Source of the DNA: Tigriopus japonicus
Lineage: Eukaryota; Arthropoda; Copepoda; Harpacticoida; Harpacticidae
Reading direction: 5' to 3'
Assembly (NCBI GenBank): GCA_010645155.1
Contig: JAAGOF010000046.1
Coordinates: 764,921-828,920, forward strand
DNA: 64,000 bases
Shown here: positions 14,201 to 29,200 of the stretch, one piece after another
How positions within the stretch are numbered: the first letter of the stretch is position 1
How the letters are laid out: each line of letters opens with the position of its first letter
Notes under the pieces: model-generated
The model's database searches: none
Seen by the model: the letters and a program-made list of their open reading frames with translations, nothing else
Told to the model about the DNA's origin: nothing
Translations under genes and position numbers: made by a program

Positions 14201-17200
14201 TGTCGCATTGTCGGCTCGGATCAAGTGACTAAAGGCCACGTTAAGATCAAAGGTAGCGATTCGATGTGGTGGCTCATAAATGGTTGTGAACATACTAGTC
14301 AATACACTTTCTCTCTTCTCAGACTATCCCAAACTTTATTTATTAAGACGCTAAACTTACATTCGTTGGTGTCCTCTAAAACAGGAAATGAACACAAACA
14401 CAAAATTGTTGTTAATTTTGATGGTTGTTTTAACGGATAAGTTAAAAATCTACCACGATTCGAGGCTAACTGAGGTCCACGTACATTTCAGACACATCTT
14501 GCCGTTTCACTCGACAATTGAAAACTCGTCGAGAAGAGGAAGGCAGCTCATTTGAATTGGAATGTTCCATTGACAAAGAGGAGGAATCCGTCACATGGTA
14601 CTACAACGACATGGAAATCACACCTCGAAACAATCCCAACTTTGATCACTTCGACTTCGAGGAAGATGGGAAGAAACGGATCCTGCGGATCAAATATTGC
14701 CCAATGACCGCAGCGGGCAAGTACAAATGTACCACTCGAGACGACGAGACTCAATGTGAGCTCATCGTGTACCTCAAGAACAAATGGCTCAAGAAGCTGG
14801 AGAACAAATCCGTTTGGGTCAATGAATCCGTTTGCTTTGAGTGTCAATTGGCCGATGTCAACGCCAAGGTCACTTGGTATTTCAAGAATGATCGTCTGTT
14901 GGACATGCCCAATGACAAATACGAGATCAAAGTCTTAGGCGAAGGTGTCCATCAACTCATCATCAATGATTGTCAAATCGAGGATATGAATAGGGTTGAA
15001 GCCCATTGTGTGGACCTCAAGACCATCGCCAATTTGGAGGTCAAAAAGAAAGAGGAGAAGCCAAAAGTGGATGTAGAAGATCAAGATGCCGACGGAGGAA
15101 AAGTTCGCGGCAAATATAAAAGTAAGTCATAACGGGACAAGTTGTTCTCGATCTCCGGAAACGTGAGCCGGTTGATGGGTGATGCGTTTGCATTTTGCCA
15201 AACAAACCACCGTACGAGGTGGCAATTTTTGACGACATTTCAATTTTGAGTTTGAATTTGAGTGTTCCCTCTGTTTGTCACTTCCCACAGTCAAGAACCG
15301 CCAGTCTAAGGTTCACGCCAAACTTTTGGACAAATTTGGCCGAGAAATCCCGAAACATGAATATGATCTAGATCTGGGCGAAGAAGACTTCATTTTCAAG
15401 TTCAAGAACCCTCAACGAGATATGTGCGGCCAATACACAGTGGTAATGAGCAACGATGCTGGAACCACTCAAGAGGACATCAATGTGAACTTCTTAGGTA
15501 CATATAATGGGACTTGACCGCAGTTGATTTCTTGTCAACACCTTGGATTGCATTTTTTAGCCAAACCATCGCCTCCCAAAAGCGTCCACGTTTCGGACGT
15601 GTTTAAGGATTCATGCACGATTCAATGGAAGAAACCCGATGACAACGGCGGTTCTCCTTTGACACATTATGTCATCGAAATCATGGACCTCGAGACCAAA
15701 GGCACGTGGTTAGAGGCTGGTGAGGTCAAAGCTGACATCACCGAGTTCAATTGCAAGAGTCTTCAAGACAAGCACAGATACAAATTTCGAGTCCGGGCAC
15801 AAAACAAAATCGGATTGTCTGAACCAACTCAATGTCCCGACACGATCTTGGCCAAAGATCCTTGGGGTAATTTCAATATTTTTCACCATGAGAAAATGCT
15901 TCATTAAGATGACATCTCTTGAATAATAGACGTTCCTGGACCACCGAGGAATGTGGAGGTCACAGATTGGGACAAGGATAGGGTTGAGCTAAAATGGACC
16001 AAACCAATCAGCGATGGAGGATCGCCGATTTTGAAGTACATTGTGGAATGTCGAGAGAAGAACCAGGCAGAATGGATCAAGTGTTACGGCTCAAATGACA
16101 ACTCCACTACTGCAAAAGTAACAGACATCATTCAAAGTGGAAAGACCTATGAATTTAGAGTCAAGGCCGTCAATAAGGCCGGCGAGGGAGAACCTAGCGA
16201 ACCCACACAACCAGTGAGCCATTCTTGTAAATGAAAATCCTTCTGGCTTTTTAAATTCGCATCGCATTTCATTTTAGGTGAAATGCAAATCACGATTTGT
16301 CAAGCCATTTATCGTGGGTGACGGAATGGTCGACAAGGTTGTCAAATGCGGTCAAATTTTGACATGGGAAGTGAAATTCAATGCAGAACCATTTCCAACC
16401 ATTCAATGGTATTTCAACGACAAACTCATTCAAAAATCTGATAGGTGAGCCATTGAACTTGAAGTTTGTTATTGAACCCTTATATTTTTAGTTTACTTAA
16501 AACGCACTATTCACAAATTTTAGAATTTCAATCGATGTTTACGAACACGACAAGAACACAGTTCTAACTGTCCGACGTTGTGAACGCTCAGACACCGCCA
16601 AATACAAGCTGGTTCTCACCAATGACTCCGGATCATGTTCAACTCAAGCCGATGGCGTGGTTCTCGGCAAGCCTTCTAAACCAAGAGGTCCACTCGAGGT
16701 GGAAGAAGTCAGAGCCAAATCTGCTCTATTAAAATGGAAAAAGCCCGACGATGATGGTGGAAGTCCACTTACTCACTACGTCCTCGAGAAAATGGATTTA
16801 GATACTGGTCGATGGGTTCCTTGCGGCGAAATCGGACCAGATGTGGAAGAAGCTCGCGTAGATGGACTAACACCCGGGAAAAAATACAAGTTCAGAGTGA
16901 AGGCCGTCAATAAGGAGGGAGAGTCTGAACCTTTGGAAAGCAGCGAGCCTATTGAGGCCAAGAACCCCTATCGAGAACCAGATCCGCCCAGAAATGTGAT
17001 CATATTTGATTGGGACAATGTCAGTGTGACCCTGAACTGGGAGACCCCTCTCTATGACGGAGGCAGACCCATTACCCATTACGTCATTGAACAAAAGGGC
17101 AAATACGACCTTGATTTTGTTGAAGTCCTCTCCACGCGAAACGCCTCCTTGGAGGCTGTGGTAGGAGACTTGCGAGAAAAGCAAGTGTTTGAGTGGCGGG

Positions 17201-20200
17201 TGAGGGCGGTAAACAAAGCAGGACCAAGTTTACCCTCAGAACCCACACCCAAACATGTCGTTAAACACCGACACAGTGAGTTTTTGTACAGGAATGCTTT
17301 CAGTTTGTACTCTGTTGCTGTCAAGTGGTTTTTCTTTGTTACGGTCAGGGTGACTAATTTTTGACTCTGATTTTTTAGTGAAACCGAGGATTGTGCGCGA
17401 TAACATTCAGATGATTGCCACAATCAAGGTTGGCCGATCCTACACTTGGGACATAGAAGTCATCGGTGAACCAATTACAACAAAGACTTGGAGTCGTGAA
17501 GACACTGATATCACTCAGAATGAGAAGATCACCGTCGAGAACCAGGATTACTCCACAAAATTTTCTATTACAAAGGCTTCCCGGAAGGTCCGACTCTCCA
17601 GTAAAAAAGAAGAAAAAAAACCTCTTTTCAATGTCATTTAACATTTCCAGGACACGGCATTGTACAAAATCTACGTGGAGAACGAGAATGGTAGCGACGA
17701 AGAGTTTTTGGAACTTGTCGTATTGGGACCACCTTCAAGACCCATGGGTCCACTATATTGCACTGACATCACTGCCAACTCGTGCAAACTTCAATGGTTG
17801 CCACCAGAGGATGATGGTGGTAAACCAATTCTCGAGTATGAGATCGAGAAACTCGATCCAAGAACCAAGAAATGGATCAAGGTACTGCTTCAACTAAAGT
17901 TGGATAACTTATAGGAAAAACCTATTCAAATGAGTCTTAAATATTATCAGATCGGCAAAGTCTCTGGGGACAAGCGACCCTTGACTTTCGACGTGAAAGG
18001 CCTTGAAGAAGGCATGGAATATGAATTCCGAGTTACTGCCATCACCGAAGAAGGCGAATCTGACCCACTATACACGGATTGTGCCATCAAGGCCAAAAAT
18101 CCTTTTGGTGAGTATTTTGTCCTAACATTTGACATGTTTGTATGTAATGCTCCAATGCTGATGGCTCTACCATCATTAGCTGAGTTGTTAAACACATATC
18201 GTACTTCGAATACAATGGAATCCGAATCTTTAACCAGTTAAGAGCACACTAGAGCACGGTTACGTACGAGGACCAATTTTGTAGCTAGTGCTTTGAGTGT
18301 GGTATAGATGATGTGCCCAAAAAGATATTTAACAACTCAGCTAATGGTACAAGGCCTTCATCACCAATTGCTTCCAATGCATGGCTACTTTTGTTCCAAC
18401 GAAATGTTTCCGCATAGCACCAGAAATGGTCTGATTCGCTTTAGCATGGCTTATCATGTAGCCGATTTGTGAGTGCTTATGATTTTTTGTCCCACGACCT
18501 GAACAGTCCGAGTAGGTCTCTCGTCTCATTTCTGCATGGCATGCCTGAATAGGTCCGAATAATACCCAAAAGTGTTCTAGAGGTCAAAATCGGTAAGTTG
18601 CGGTTTTCGTTTAGATTTTCTTTGTTGTTGTTTTTTTGCATGGATACCCTATCCTTAAGTTTTCTTTCTTGCTTTAAACTATGCTTGACACTTAATTCAC
18701 TTAGTCAATTTTCAATGTTGAGGAATTCAGACCATGTTTGATTGCATCGCTCAATGAAGTTTTATTTACTTGAAACATGCTAATTGGTTCGAAAAAATGA
18801 GGAGCAATAACAAATAAATTTGCTTTGCCTCAGTTTCAGCTAAAAGCAAAGCACAAATGTTGGACAAGTATGAAGTCCCTTATAAAGTTGAACTTTTAAG
18901 ATGATGTTGTTTCTTGCAATTCATGTTCTATTTTGCTAAATAATGTGTGGTGTTCTAGCCGTTTTATTGGAAATCTACCGAGATTTTTAGCTTTTCGTCT
19001 TTCTAAGTACTTAAACCAATCAGTGCCCTAGCTGAAAAAAAGCAAGCAAAATAGCATCTGATTATTTCAATGTCTATATACAGTACTTACTGCAATACTG
19101 GAAGTGCAAAGTTTGTGTCTTCATTGCATATTTCTTGTGATTTTTGTCTTTACGCAATTTCTTTGCAAACCGTTGGGATGAAACCACAGAGCTACTTAAC
19201 TTGATTTTGTTCACACATTTGTACATAAGCACTAAGTGGTTGTCAAGCTTCTACTTTTTGAATGATTCAAGAGACACGCCTTTAATAATTCTTACGTATT
19301 TTAGACAAACCATCTAAGCCTGGCAAACCCGAGATCGTGGACTATGACGAGAAAAGTGTGGACCTAATTTGGACCCCACCAGCATCTGATGGAGGAGCAA
19401 AGATCACTCATTACATCATTCAAAAGAAGTTGTTCCCTAGCGATGACAATTGGGCCAATTGCGGGACTTTCGAGACCCCAACAGGCACAGAAGAGCTGAA
19501 GACGACCATCTCTGACTTGAAGTACAAGAAAAAGTATCAATTCAGAGTGATTGCTGTGAACAAAGGTGGAGAATCGCCACCTTCCGACCCATCTGAACCT
19601 CATTTGGTTAAGCACAGGAAACGTAAGGATTCGTTTTTTTATAGGAGCAATAACATATATTTGTGAATCCACATTGAAAGAGATGATTAATTACAGTTGC
19701 ACCAATCATTGATCGGACCAATTTGGTCACCACTACCGTGCAGGTCGGCAAACAAATATTTTTGGATGTGGATGTTCAAGGCGAACCTGCACCTGATATT
19801 GAATGGTTCTTGGATAAGAAGGAGATTACGAATAATGATCATTATCACATTGAAAATACCGAAAACAACACCAAGTTCACAATCAAGAATGGTCGTCGAA
19901 AGCACACGGCTAAGTACAAGATCGTCGCTACAAACAAGCATGGTGAAGATCATGCCTTTGTTGATCTCGTGTTCCTTGGCCCTCCATCAAAACCAATGGG
20001 TAATGGTTACTAAACAAAACATTCCAATCGAGCACATCATAAACAGGAGTGGTTTCAGGTCCCTTGGAAGTCCACGATCTCACAAAGAACAGCTGTCGAC
20101 TGAAATGGAAGGCTCCAGAAGATGATGGTGGCAAGCCCATCACGGGTTATGTCATAGAAAAGATGGATAAGGATAATGGCCGATGGGTGCCTGCAGGGCG

Positions 20201-23200
20201 CACTGATGCCGATACCTTGGAGTGTCCCATTAAGGGACTCCAGGAAGGACATGAGTATATGTTTAGGGTCAAGGCTGTTAACGATGAGGGCGAATCTGAG
20301 CCATTGGAAACTGAGGCCGCCATCAAGGCCAAGGATCCATTTGGTGAGAACATTTCGATCCTTTTCAAGCCATGCATTAGGAGCATTATTATCACCTTTT
20401 ATGTGTTGCAACATCCTTACTGGTAAAGGGACACTGAACGAGAACTAATCCAATCTTTCTATTCAGATCGACCGAGTCCACCCAAGAATGTTCGCATTGT
20501 GGATTGGGATTCTGATCGCATGGACGTGGAATGGGATCTGCCCGATTCTGACGGAGGTGCCAAGATTACTCACTACGTTGTGGAAATGAAGCTTGGCAAA
20601 CCTGGAGAGAGCTGGGTTGAGGTTGGATCCTCAGATGGTCCAAAACGGTTCTTTTCAAAGAAGGGCTTGACGAAAGGAGAAAAGTACCAATTCCGTGTCA
20701 AAGCAGTGAACAAAGCTGGTCCATCCGATCCCAGCGAGGCTACGCCTGCTAAAGTTGCCAAGCCAAGAAAGCGTAAGTTCCCAAAGAATTTTAGCCTTTT
20801 ACGATGAAAGTCAGGGTTTGGGTTCATTTTCAGTGGGTCCATTGATCAATCGAGACGATGTATACAAAGAAAAGATCTGGTGCAGAGTTGGCAAGAAACT
20901 TCGTCTCCAAAATGTTCGCGTTGATGGAGAGCCTCCAGCAAAGGTTTCTTGGTATTTCAAAGATGTTGACCAAGCTACACTTCCTGACGTTCAGATTGAC
21001 AATCCTGATTACGAAACATCGATTGTGATCAGTAATGCCAGACGGAATCAGACCGGCAAGTACCTCATCAAAGCTATCAACGAACATGGCGAAGATGAAT
21101 GTGAAGTGGAATTCACCGTTCTTGGCCCCCCTGGTCCACCAGAGGGTCCCATGGAAATTTCCGATGTTCACAAGGAAGGCTGCAAGATCAAGTGGTTGCC
21201 TCCTTTGGATGACGGTGGCTCACCCATCACGGATTATGTGGTAGAAAAGTACGACCTCGAGACTGGCAAGTGGACCCCTTGTGGCATCACTGATGGTCCC
21301 GTTTGCGAATTAGACGCTAAAGGTCTTCAAACGGGAAAGAAATATCGATTCAGAGTGAGGGCCCGAAATGAGGAAGGCGATTCAGAGCCTCTGGAAGGTC
21401 CCGAAGATGCAACCCTTATCAAGGATCCATTTGATCCTCCTGGTCCACCTGGACTACCAGAGATCACCGACTGGACCTCAACTACGGTGAAGCTAAAATG
21501 GAAGCCTCCGTTGAGAGACAATGGAGCCCCTGTGGAAAGCTACACAATCGAATACAAAGAACCGGGATCAGATGAATGGATTGTGGGGCCGAAGGTGAAG
21601 GCTAAGAAATTCCCAGATGGGGAAGTGACTGGCCTCACCCCTGGCAAAAAATACGAGTTCCGTGTTAGAGCCGAAAATAAAGCAGGACTGGGCGAGCCCA
21701 GCGAATCAACCAATCCTCATTTCATGAAGGAAAGGTTTGCTCCACCCAAAATCGACCGTACCAATCTTGACACAAAAACAGTCAAGGTCAATCAACAAGT
21801 GGTGATTGACGTTGATGTGTCAGGTGAGCCTGCTCCTGAAACCACCTGGTTCTTTAATGGAGAAGAGATAACCAACTCCGAAACCATTAAAACTGCACAC
21901 AGTCCTCATCATACAAAGCTCATGCTCATCCCGGCGAAGCGCTCCATGATGGGCAAGTACACCATCAAGGCCAAGAATAGCTCAGGTGAAGATGAAGCCG
22001 AAGTTGAAATCATTATTCGAGGCAAACCTGGACCTCCCGAGGGACCCCTGGAAATCACGGACATTACGAAGAACAAGTGCCATCTTAAATGGAAACCACC
22101 TTTGGATGATGGCGGAAGTCCGATTGAATACTACGAGATTGAAAAGTATGATGTTGCCACTGATCAATGGCTGCCTGCTGGAACCTCTCCTACTTGCGAA
22201 GCTGATGTAAAAGGACTTACTGAAGGCAAAAAGTACAAATTCAGAGTCAGAGCCGTCAACAAGGATGGAGAGTCTCCGGATCTTGAAGGAGACGAGATCA
22301 TTGAAGCTAAAAACCCATTCGAACCACCAAGCAAACCAGACAAACCTATTCCCATGGATTGGGGCCCCGATTTCTGCGATCTGAAATGGAAGCCTCCAAA
22401 GGATGACGGAGGTTCTCCCATTACGGGTTACATTATAGAAATGCGTGATAAGGACAAGCGACAATGGAAAGAGGTTCTCAAAACTGAGGAAAAGACCTTG
22501 AATGGCCGCATTGAGGTGCCCCATATTGAGGAAGGTCATGAGTACGAATTCAGGGTTATTGCCGTTAACAAAGCTGGTCCATCAGAACCCAGTGATCCTT
22601 CAGAGACCATCAAAGCGGAGAATCGCTTCCAAAAACCCAGAATTGATCGATCCACCCTTCACAAAAGGGTCATGTACATTGACCAACTCCTTCGCGTTGA
22701 TGCAGATTATACTGGTGCTCCAGAGCCAACTATCACCTGGTACAATCCCAATGGAGACGTCATGACAACGGATGATCGATTCACTGTTGAAAGTGAGGAC
22801 TTCCACACTCACATGTATGTTCGCAAAGTGAAGCGAAGTGACACTGGCATCTATAAGATCCGAGCCAAGAATGACCAAGGGGAAGATGTGGCCGAGGTTG
22901 AGATCCTGGTTGTTACCGTCCCCTCTGCCCCAATTGGACCATTGGAAGTGGATGGCGTCACTTTCGACTCCTGCCATTTAACTTGGAAACCTCCCAAAGA
23001 TGATGGCGGTGATCCGGTCAAGTACTACACTGTCGAGAAAATGGATCCAGATCGAGGTATTTGGGTACCATGTGGGGAGACTTTGGGCAAGACCACAGAA
23101 ATGGATGTCGAGGGTTTGAATGAAGGCACACGATATTACTTCCGTGTTCGAGCAGTCAACAACCAAGGCGAGAGTGAACCCTTGGAAACTGATGAGACCA

Positions 23201-26200
23201 CTCTCATCAAGAATCCATTTGATCCTCCTGGACCTCCAGAGAATGTCAAATTGGTGGATTGGGACAAGCGATGGGTGAAACTAAAGTGGGAAAAGCCCAA
23301 AGACGATGGAGGAGCACGAATCACGCACTATATCATCGAGAAGTTGGAAGCTGAATTCAGTTCCAAATGGTTGAAGGCCTGCACCACCGAAACTGACGAT
23401 TGCAACTATAAGGTCACAGATCTAACCGAGAATTCGAAATACAAATTCCGTGTCAAGGCTGTGAATAAGGCTGGTCCTGGACCCCCATCTGAACCTTCTG
23501 AAGAGGTGACATGCAAGACAAGAAATGCTCCTCCAATCATTGACAGGACCAATCTTGGATTTTTGCGAGTCAGAATTGGCGAGGCCATTAAATTCGATGT
23601 CAAAGTTAGCGGTGAACCACCAGCAGACAAGGTTTGGGAACTGAATAAGACCGTCCTAAAGGATTCCACCTCACTGAGCATTACAAACGAAGATTACAAG
23701 ACTCGTTTCCATATCACTACTGCGAAACGAAGCGACTCAGGGACATACATTATCAAGGCTTCCAATAAAAATGGAAGAGATGAGGCTGAAAAAGACATCT
23801 TGGTGGTTGGTCCACCTGAGAAGCCTCAAGGTCCCATGAAGTTCGACGAGATCTTTGCTGATCGATGCCGAGTTGAATGGAAAGTTCCACGTGACGATGG
23901 TGGAAGTCCCATCACTCACTACATTTTGGAAAAAATGGATCTGTCAACCAACACTTGGCTGCCATGTGGAAAGTCAATGGATCTTCAGTGTAACGTCGTT
24001 GGCCTTGAAGAAAACCATGAATACCAATTCAGAGTCAAGGCTGTCAATGCTGAAGGCGAATCTGAGTATCTTGAAGGTTTAGACACAGTGATTGCCAAGA
24101 ATCCATTTTCACCACCTGGTCCACCTGGCAAACCTACTCCCAAAGATTACGACTTTGATCGATTCGACCTCAAATGGGATGAACCTAAACATGATGGCGG
24201 ATCAAAGATCACTGGTTATATCATCGAAATGAGATCTGCCAATGATGACATTTGGACCAAGGCCACTGAGGTCAAGGACAAATTGGAGTTTGGCACCGTA
24301 AAAAATCTGGAGGTCGGCGAAACATACGTGTTCAGAGTCAGGGCCGTCAATGCCGCTGGTCCTGGTAAACCTGGTCCTGAGAGCGACAACTTGAAATGCA
24401 AGTACAAGAAGCTAAAGCCCAAGATTAACCGACGAAGTCTCCGTGAAATCACCGTCAAGGTTGGCGAGGTGATTGAGTTTGACGTGGATGTTCAAGGTGA
24501 ACCTGATCCCGATATCACGTGGACCAAGGATGGGCGATCCCTCAGCGACTCAGCTACCAGACGTATCACCAACAAACCTTACAAGACCCATTTTTATGTG
24601 GATGAGGCGGTCAGGAAAGATGAAGGAACCTATCTCATCACAGCTGTCAATATTCATGGAAAAGACATGGCAGAAGTCAGGGTTTATGTCTTGGACAGAC
24701 CTGGTCCTCCACAAGACTTCGAGGTTAGTGGTATTTACAAGAACGGCTGCCAGCTGAACTGGAATCCACCCAAAGACGATGGAGGATCTCCCATTGAAAG
24801 CTATACCGTCGAGAAGCTAGACATTGACACCAATATTTGGTCACCCGTTGGTTCAACACACAATTGCCATATTGATGTTACCACCTTGGAACAAGGCAAG
24901 GAATACAAATTCAGGGTGAGAGCCGTAAACGCCAATGGCGAATCTGATAATGTGGAAACCAGACCAATTGTGGCCAAAGATCCATTTGGCGTTCCCTTAC
25001 CACCTAGTGCACCAGACATTGTGGATTGGAGTGAGAACCATATGGATCTTGAATGGAAAGAACCCATCGACGATGGTGGCAGCCCCATCACAGGGTACAT
25101 CATTGAAAAGAGGTCTAGAAATAACATGGAATGGGTCAAATGCGGTCAAATTGAAGGTAATCGTTGCAAAGGTACAGCCAAAAATTTGACAGAAGGTGAA
25201 GAGTACCAGTTCCGAATCATTGCCCTGAATAAGGCCGGACCAAGTGATCCTGGACAACCTTCGCAATGGAAGGAAGCCAAAGCTAGAAATCTCCCACCCA
25301 GAATTGACAGGAAAAATCTTCGTGATATCACTGTTTCTGAAGGCGAGATGCTCAAGTTTGATGCCAACATTATTGGCGAACCTGCTCCAGAAGTGACTTG
25401 GAAGAAGGAAGAAAAGGAAATTGACTCCACACGAGATAGATCTCTAATGATTACCAATGTTCCCTACAACACCAAACTCATCATCAAGAGCTGTAAGCGA
25501 AGTGATGCTGGCCAATACACCGTTTTAGCCAAGAACGAGCACGGCAAGGATCAAGTTATCGTAAATTTGACAGTTATTGGACCACCAGGACCTCCGCAAG
25601 GACCACTGAAGAGTGAAGATGTTACCTCTGATGGATGCACTCTCAAGTGGAGACGACCAAAAGACGACGGTGGCTCTCCTATTGAGTACTATCAAGTCGA
25701 GAAACTCGATCCTGATACCGGTTTGTGGATGCCATGTGGAAGAACTGCCGATACAAACCTCGCAGTCAAGGGCCTCATTCCCAAGAAGAAGTACAAGTTC
25801 CGAGTCTCTGCTGTCAACGCTGAGGGAGAGTCCGAGCCTCTTGTTGGAGACGAAACAATTGAACCCAAAGAGCCATTTGGTGAACCAGGCGCGCCTTGCA
25901 ATCTCAAGTTGGTTGATTACGACGCTGACTCTGCTGACCTTAAGTGGGAACCTCCAACCGACACTGGTGGAGCAGAAATCACAGGATATCTTGTCGAGAA
26001 GAAGGATGAGTTTGGCAAATGGGTGCGAGCGCATGAAGTACCTGGAACCCAAACCAAATGCACGGTGCCTAATCTCATCACTGGCGAGACTTATAAGTTC
26101 AGGGTGAAAGCCATCACGGCTGGAGGCATTAGCGCTCCATCCAATGAGGTTGGCCCTGTTCTCATTAAGGCCAGAAATCTACCACCGAGAATTGATCGTA

Positions 26201-29200
26201 CCAATTTGATTGAGGTCCGATGCAAAGCTGGCGATTCGTTCAACTTTGATGTCAACATCAGTGGTGAACCTCCTCCAGATAAGAAATGGTTGTCCAACGA
26301 CAAAGAGATCACTTCCTCTGATCGAATCAAGATTGTTTTCAAAGATTACAACACCAAAATTTACATCAGAAATGCAACCAGGAAAGAGAATGGGACACTA
26401 ACCATCCATGCCGAAAATGTGAATGGTCGAGACACAGCTGATGTTAAAATCACCGTGATTGATGTTCCTGGAGCACCCATGGGTCCCTTGAATGTCAAAG
26501 AGATGACTGCCGATGATTGTATCCTCGAATGGAAACCACCTCGAGACAACGGTGGCATGCCTGTCACGCACTACGTCGTTGAAAAGTGCGACGAAACAAT
26601 GGGAGGTCGATGGTTGCCGGCGGGTGAGACAGATGGTCCTGAAACTAATTTCAAAGTGGACGGTCTCACTCAAGGTCATAAGTACAAGTTCCGAGTTCGA
26701 GCTGTCAACAAGGAAGGCAAATCAGAGCCTTTGGAAACATCCGGATCATATGAGGCTAAGAATCCATTTGAAAAACCGACCAAACCTGGACGTCCAGAGG
26801 TGACCGACTTTGACTCTGGTTGGGCTGATTTGAAATGGGAAAAGCCCGAATTTGATGGAGGCAGCAAGATCAGTGGCTATATCATTGACAAGTGGGACGA
26901 TTTGAATAACAAGTGGGAGCCTTGCGCCAGAACTGAAGGAGATGAACCGAAAGGTCGTGTCAAGGGCTTGGTTGATGGTGTCAAATACAAATTCAGAGTG
27001 AGAGCGGTCAATAAGGCCGGCGAAAGCGATGCCAGTGAGCCATCTGGCCTCCACTTATCAAGGCCAAAGAACGTCGCACCCAAGATTGATCGGCACGCAA
27101 TGATGGACATCACTATTATGGCTGGAGAACCATTGAACATCAAGGTTCCCGTTGAGGGAGAACCATCTCCCACAATGACATGGACCAAGAACGGAGAGAC
27201 CTTGGACGACGGAATCAGAGTCAATTTGCGCAAGGAGAGTAATCGAACGACAATTCGTATATCAGAATCAAAACGTTCTGATGCTGGCGTTTATGAATTG
27301 ACAGCCAAGAACTTCAATGGCACAGACCGATGCACTGTTACAGTTAAGGTTCTTGATGTTCCCGCACCACCAGAAGGTCCAGTTCAAACGAGCAATGTGA
27401 CAAAGGAGTCCATGACAGTCAGCTGGAAGCCACCAAAGGATGATGGCGGTAGTGAGATCAAGCACTACATTGTCGAGAAGCAAGATCAAGAAACTATGAG
27501 ATGGGTCAAATGCGGCGAGACCAAACAACTGAAGCTCAACGTGGATGGTCTGATTGAAGGTCATGACTACAAGTTTAGAATCAGAGCCGTGAACAACCAA
27601 GGTGAAAGTGGTCCCCTCATTGGGCCAACAGAGCCTATCACCGCCAAAGATCCCTTCACTGTTCCAAGTCGTCCAGGCAAACCTTGGGCCGATGATTGGG
27701 ATGTGGATCATGTGAATCTGAAATGGGAACCTTCCAAGACCGACGGAGGAAGCAAAATCAAGAAATGGATCATCGAGAAGAAGACCAAGTTTGGAATTTG
27801 GGAAAAGGCTGCTGAAGCTCCTGGACCCCATCCACGTGGAACCGTTACAGGCTTGACTGAAGGAACAGAATATATGTTCCGAATCATTGCCGTAAATGAA
27901 GCTGGAGAGAGTGAGCCAAGTGAGCCCTCTGACACCATCACTGCGGAGGCGCGTTATGTCAAGCCTTGGATTGACCTTTCTGCAATGCAAGATCTTGTCG
28001 TGTGTGCTGGGCAAACCATCAAGTTTGATGTTCCCATCCGAGGGGCGCCCACCCCGACCATCAAATGGGGCATCAATAACAAAACTGTCACAACCAGCGA
28101 ACATATTGATATATTTTCCACCCGCACAATTACCACTCTGGAAATTGCCTTTTCCAAGAGATCCGATAGCGGTCAATACACTCTGGAAGTATCCAACGAG
28201 CTTGGTACTGCTAGAGCTCGGGCCAATGTTAAGGTTGTTGATCGTCCTGCTCCTCCAGAGGCCCCTCTGAGGCTCTCAGATGTCACATCTAGCTCCTGTC
28301 ACTTGGCTTGGGGACCATCTCCTGATGATGGTGGGTCTCCAATCACTCATTATTTGATTGAGAAAATGGATGTAAGCCGTGGCTCATGGGTTGAGGCTGG
28401 CATCACTACTGATCTCAAGACCACCATATACGGCCTGATTAACAACAAGGAATATCTGATGAGAGTAAAGGCGGTAAACGCCGTTGGCGAGTCTGATCCT
28501 ACTCCATTGGATAAGTCCTTCCGTGCGAAGAGTGACAGCGATGTACCAGATCCGCCAGGCAAGCCTGAGGCCATTGATTGGGACATCAATCATGTAGATC
28601 TGGATTGGGCCAGACCCATTAGCGATGGTGGAGCGCGCATTGAAGGTTATATCATCCAACGAAAGCAGAAAGGATCTTCTCAATGGATCGAAACCACAAC
28701 CATTAATGGCGACATCAACAAAGGACGGGCATCTCACTTGATTGAAAATGAATACTATCAATTCAGGATTGTAGCCTTTAATGCAAATGGACAATCTTTG
28801 CCTGGAGAGCCCAGTGGATACATTCAAGCTCGGGCCCGAAATCTCCCTCCAAAGATTCTGACTCCTCTGAAGAAGGTGAATGTCAAAGCTGGCAATAACT
28901 ACACATTGGACGTGGAATACATTGGCTCACCAGATCCCACTGTGACCTGGTTTATCGAGGGTAAACCCCTTGTAACCAACGAAAGGATTACCATGTCAGC
29001 CATAGCTCCTATCACCACATTCCACATGGTTAATTGCAAGCGCACAGATGCTGGCGAAATCACCATTAAATTGGTGAACGACTCGGGCTCAGACAAGGGT
29101 AGCTTTCTCTTCAACGTACTGGATGTGCCTGGACCTCCTGAAGGTCCATTGGGCTATGACAGCATTACCGGATCATCTGTTCAATTGACATGGAAACCTC

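Noticed and set aside
27268..28176. 302-codon open frame on the minus strand inside the giant projectin exon
   Set aside because: It is a shadow of the strongly biased coding strand; no domain, splice context or start signal supports it.
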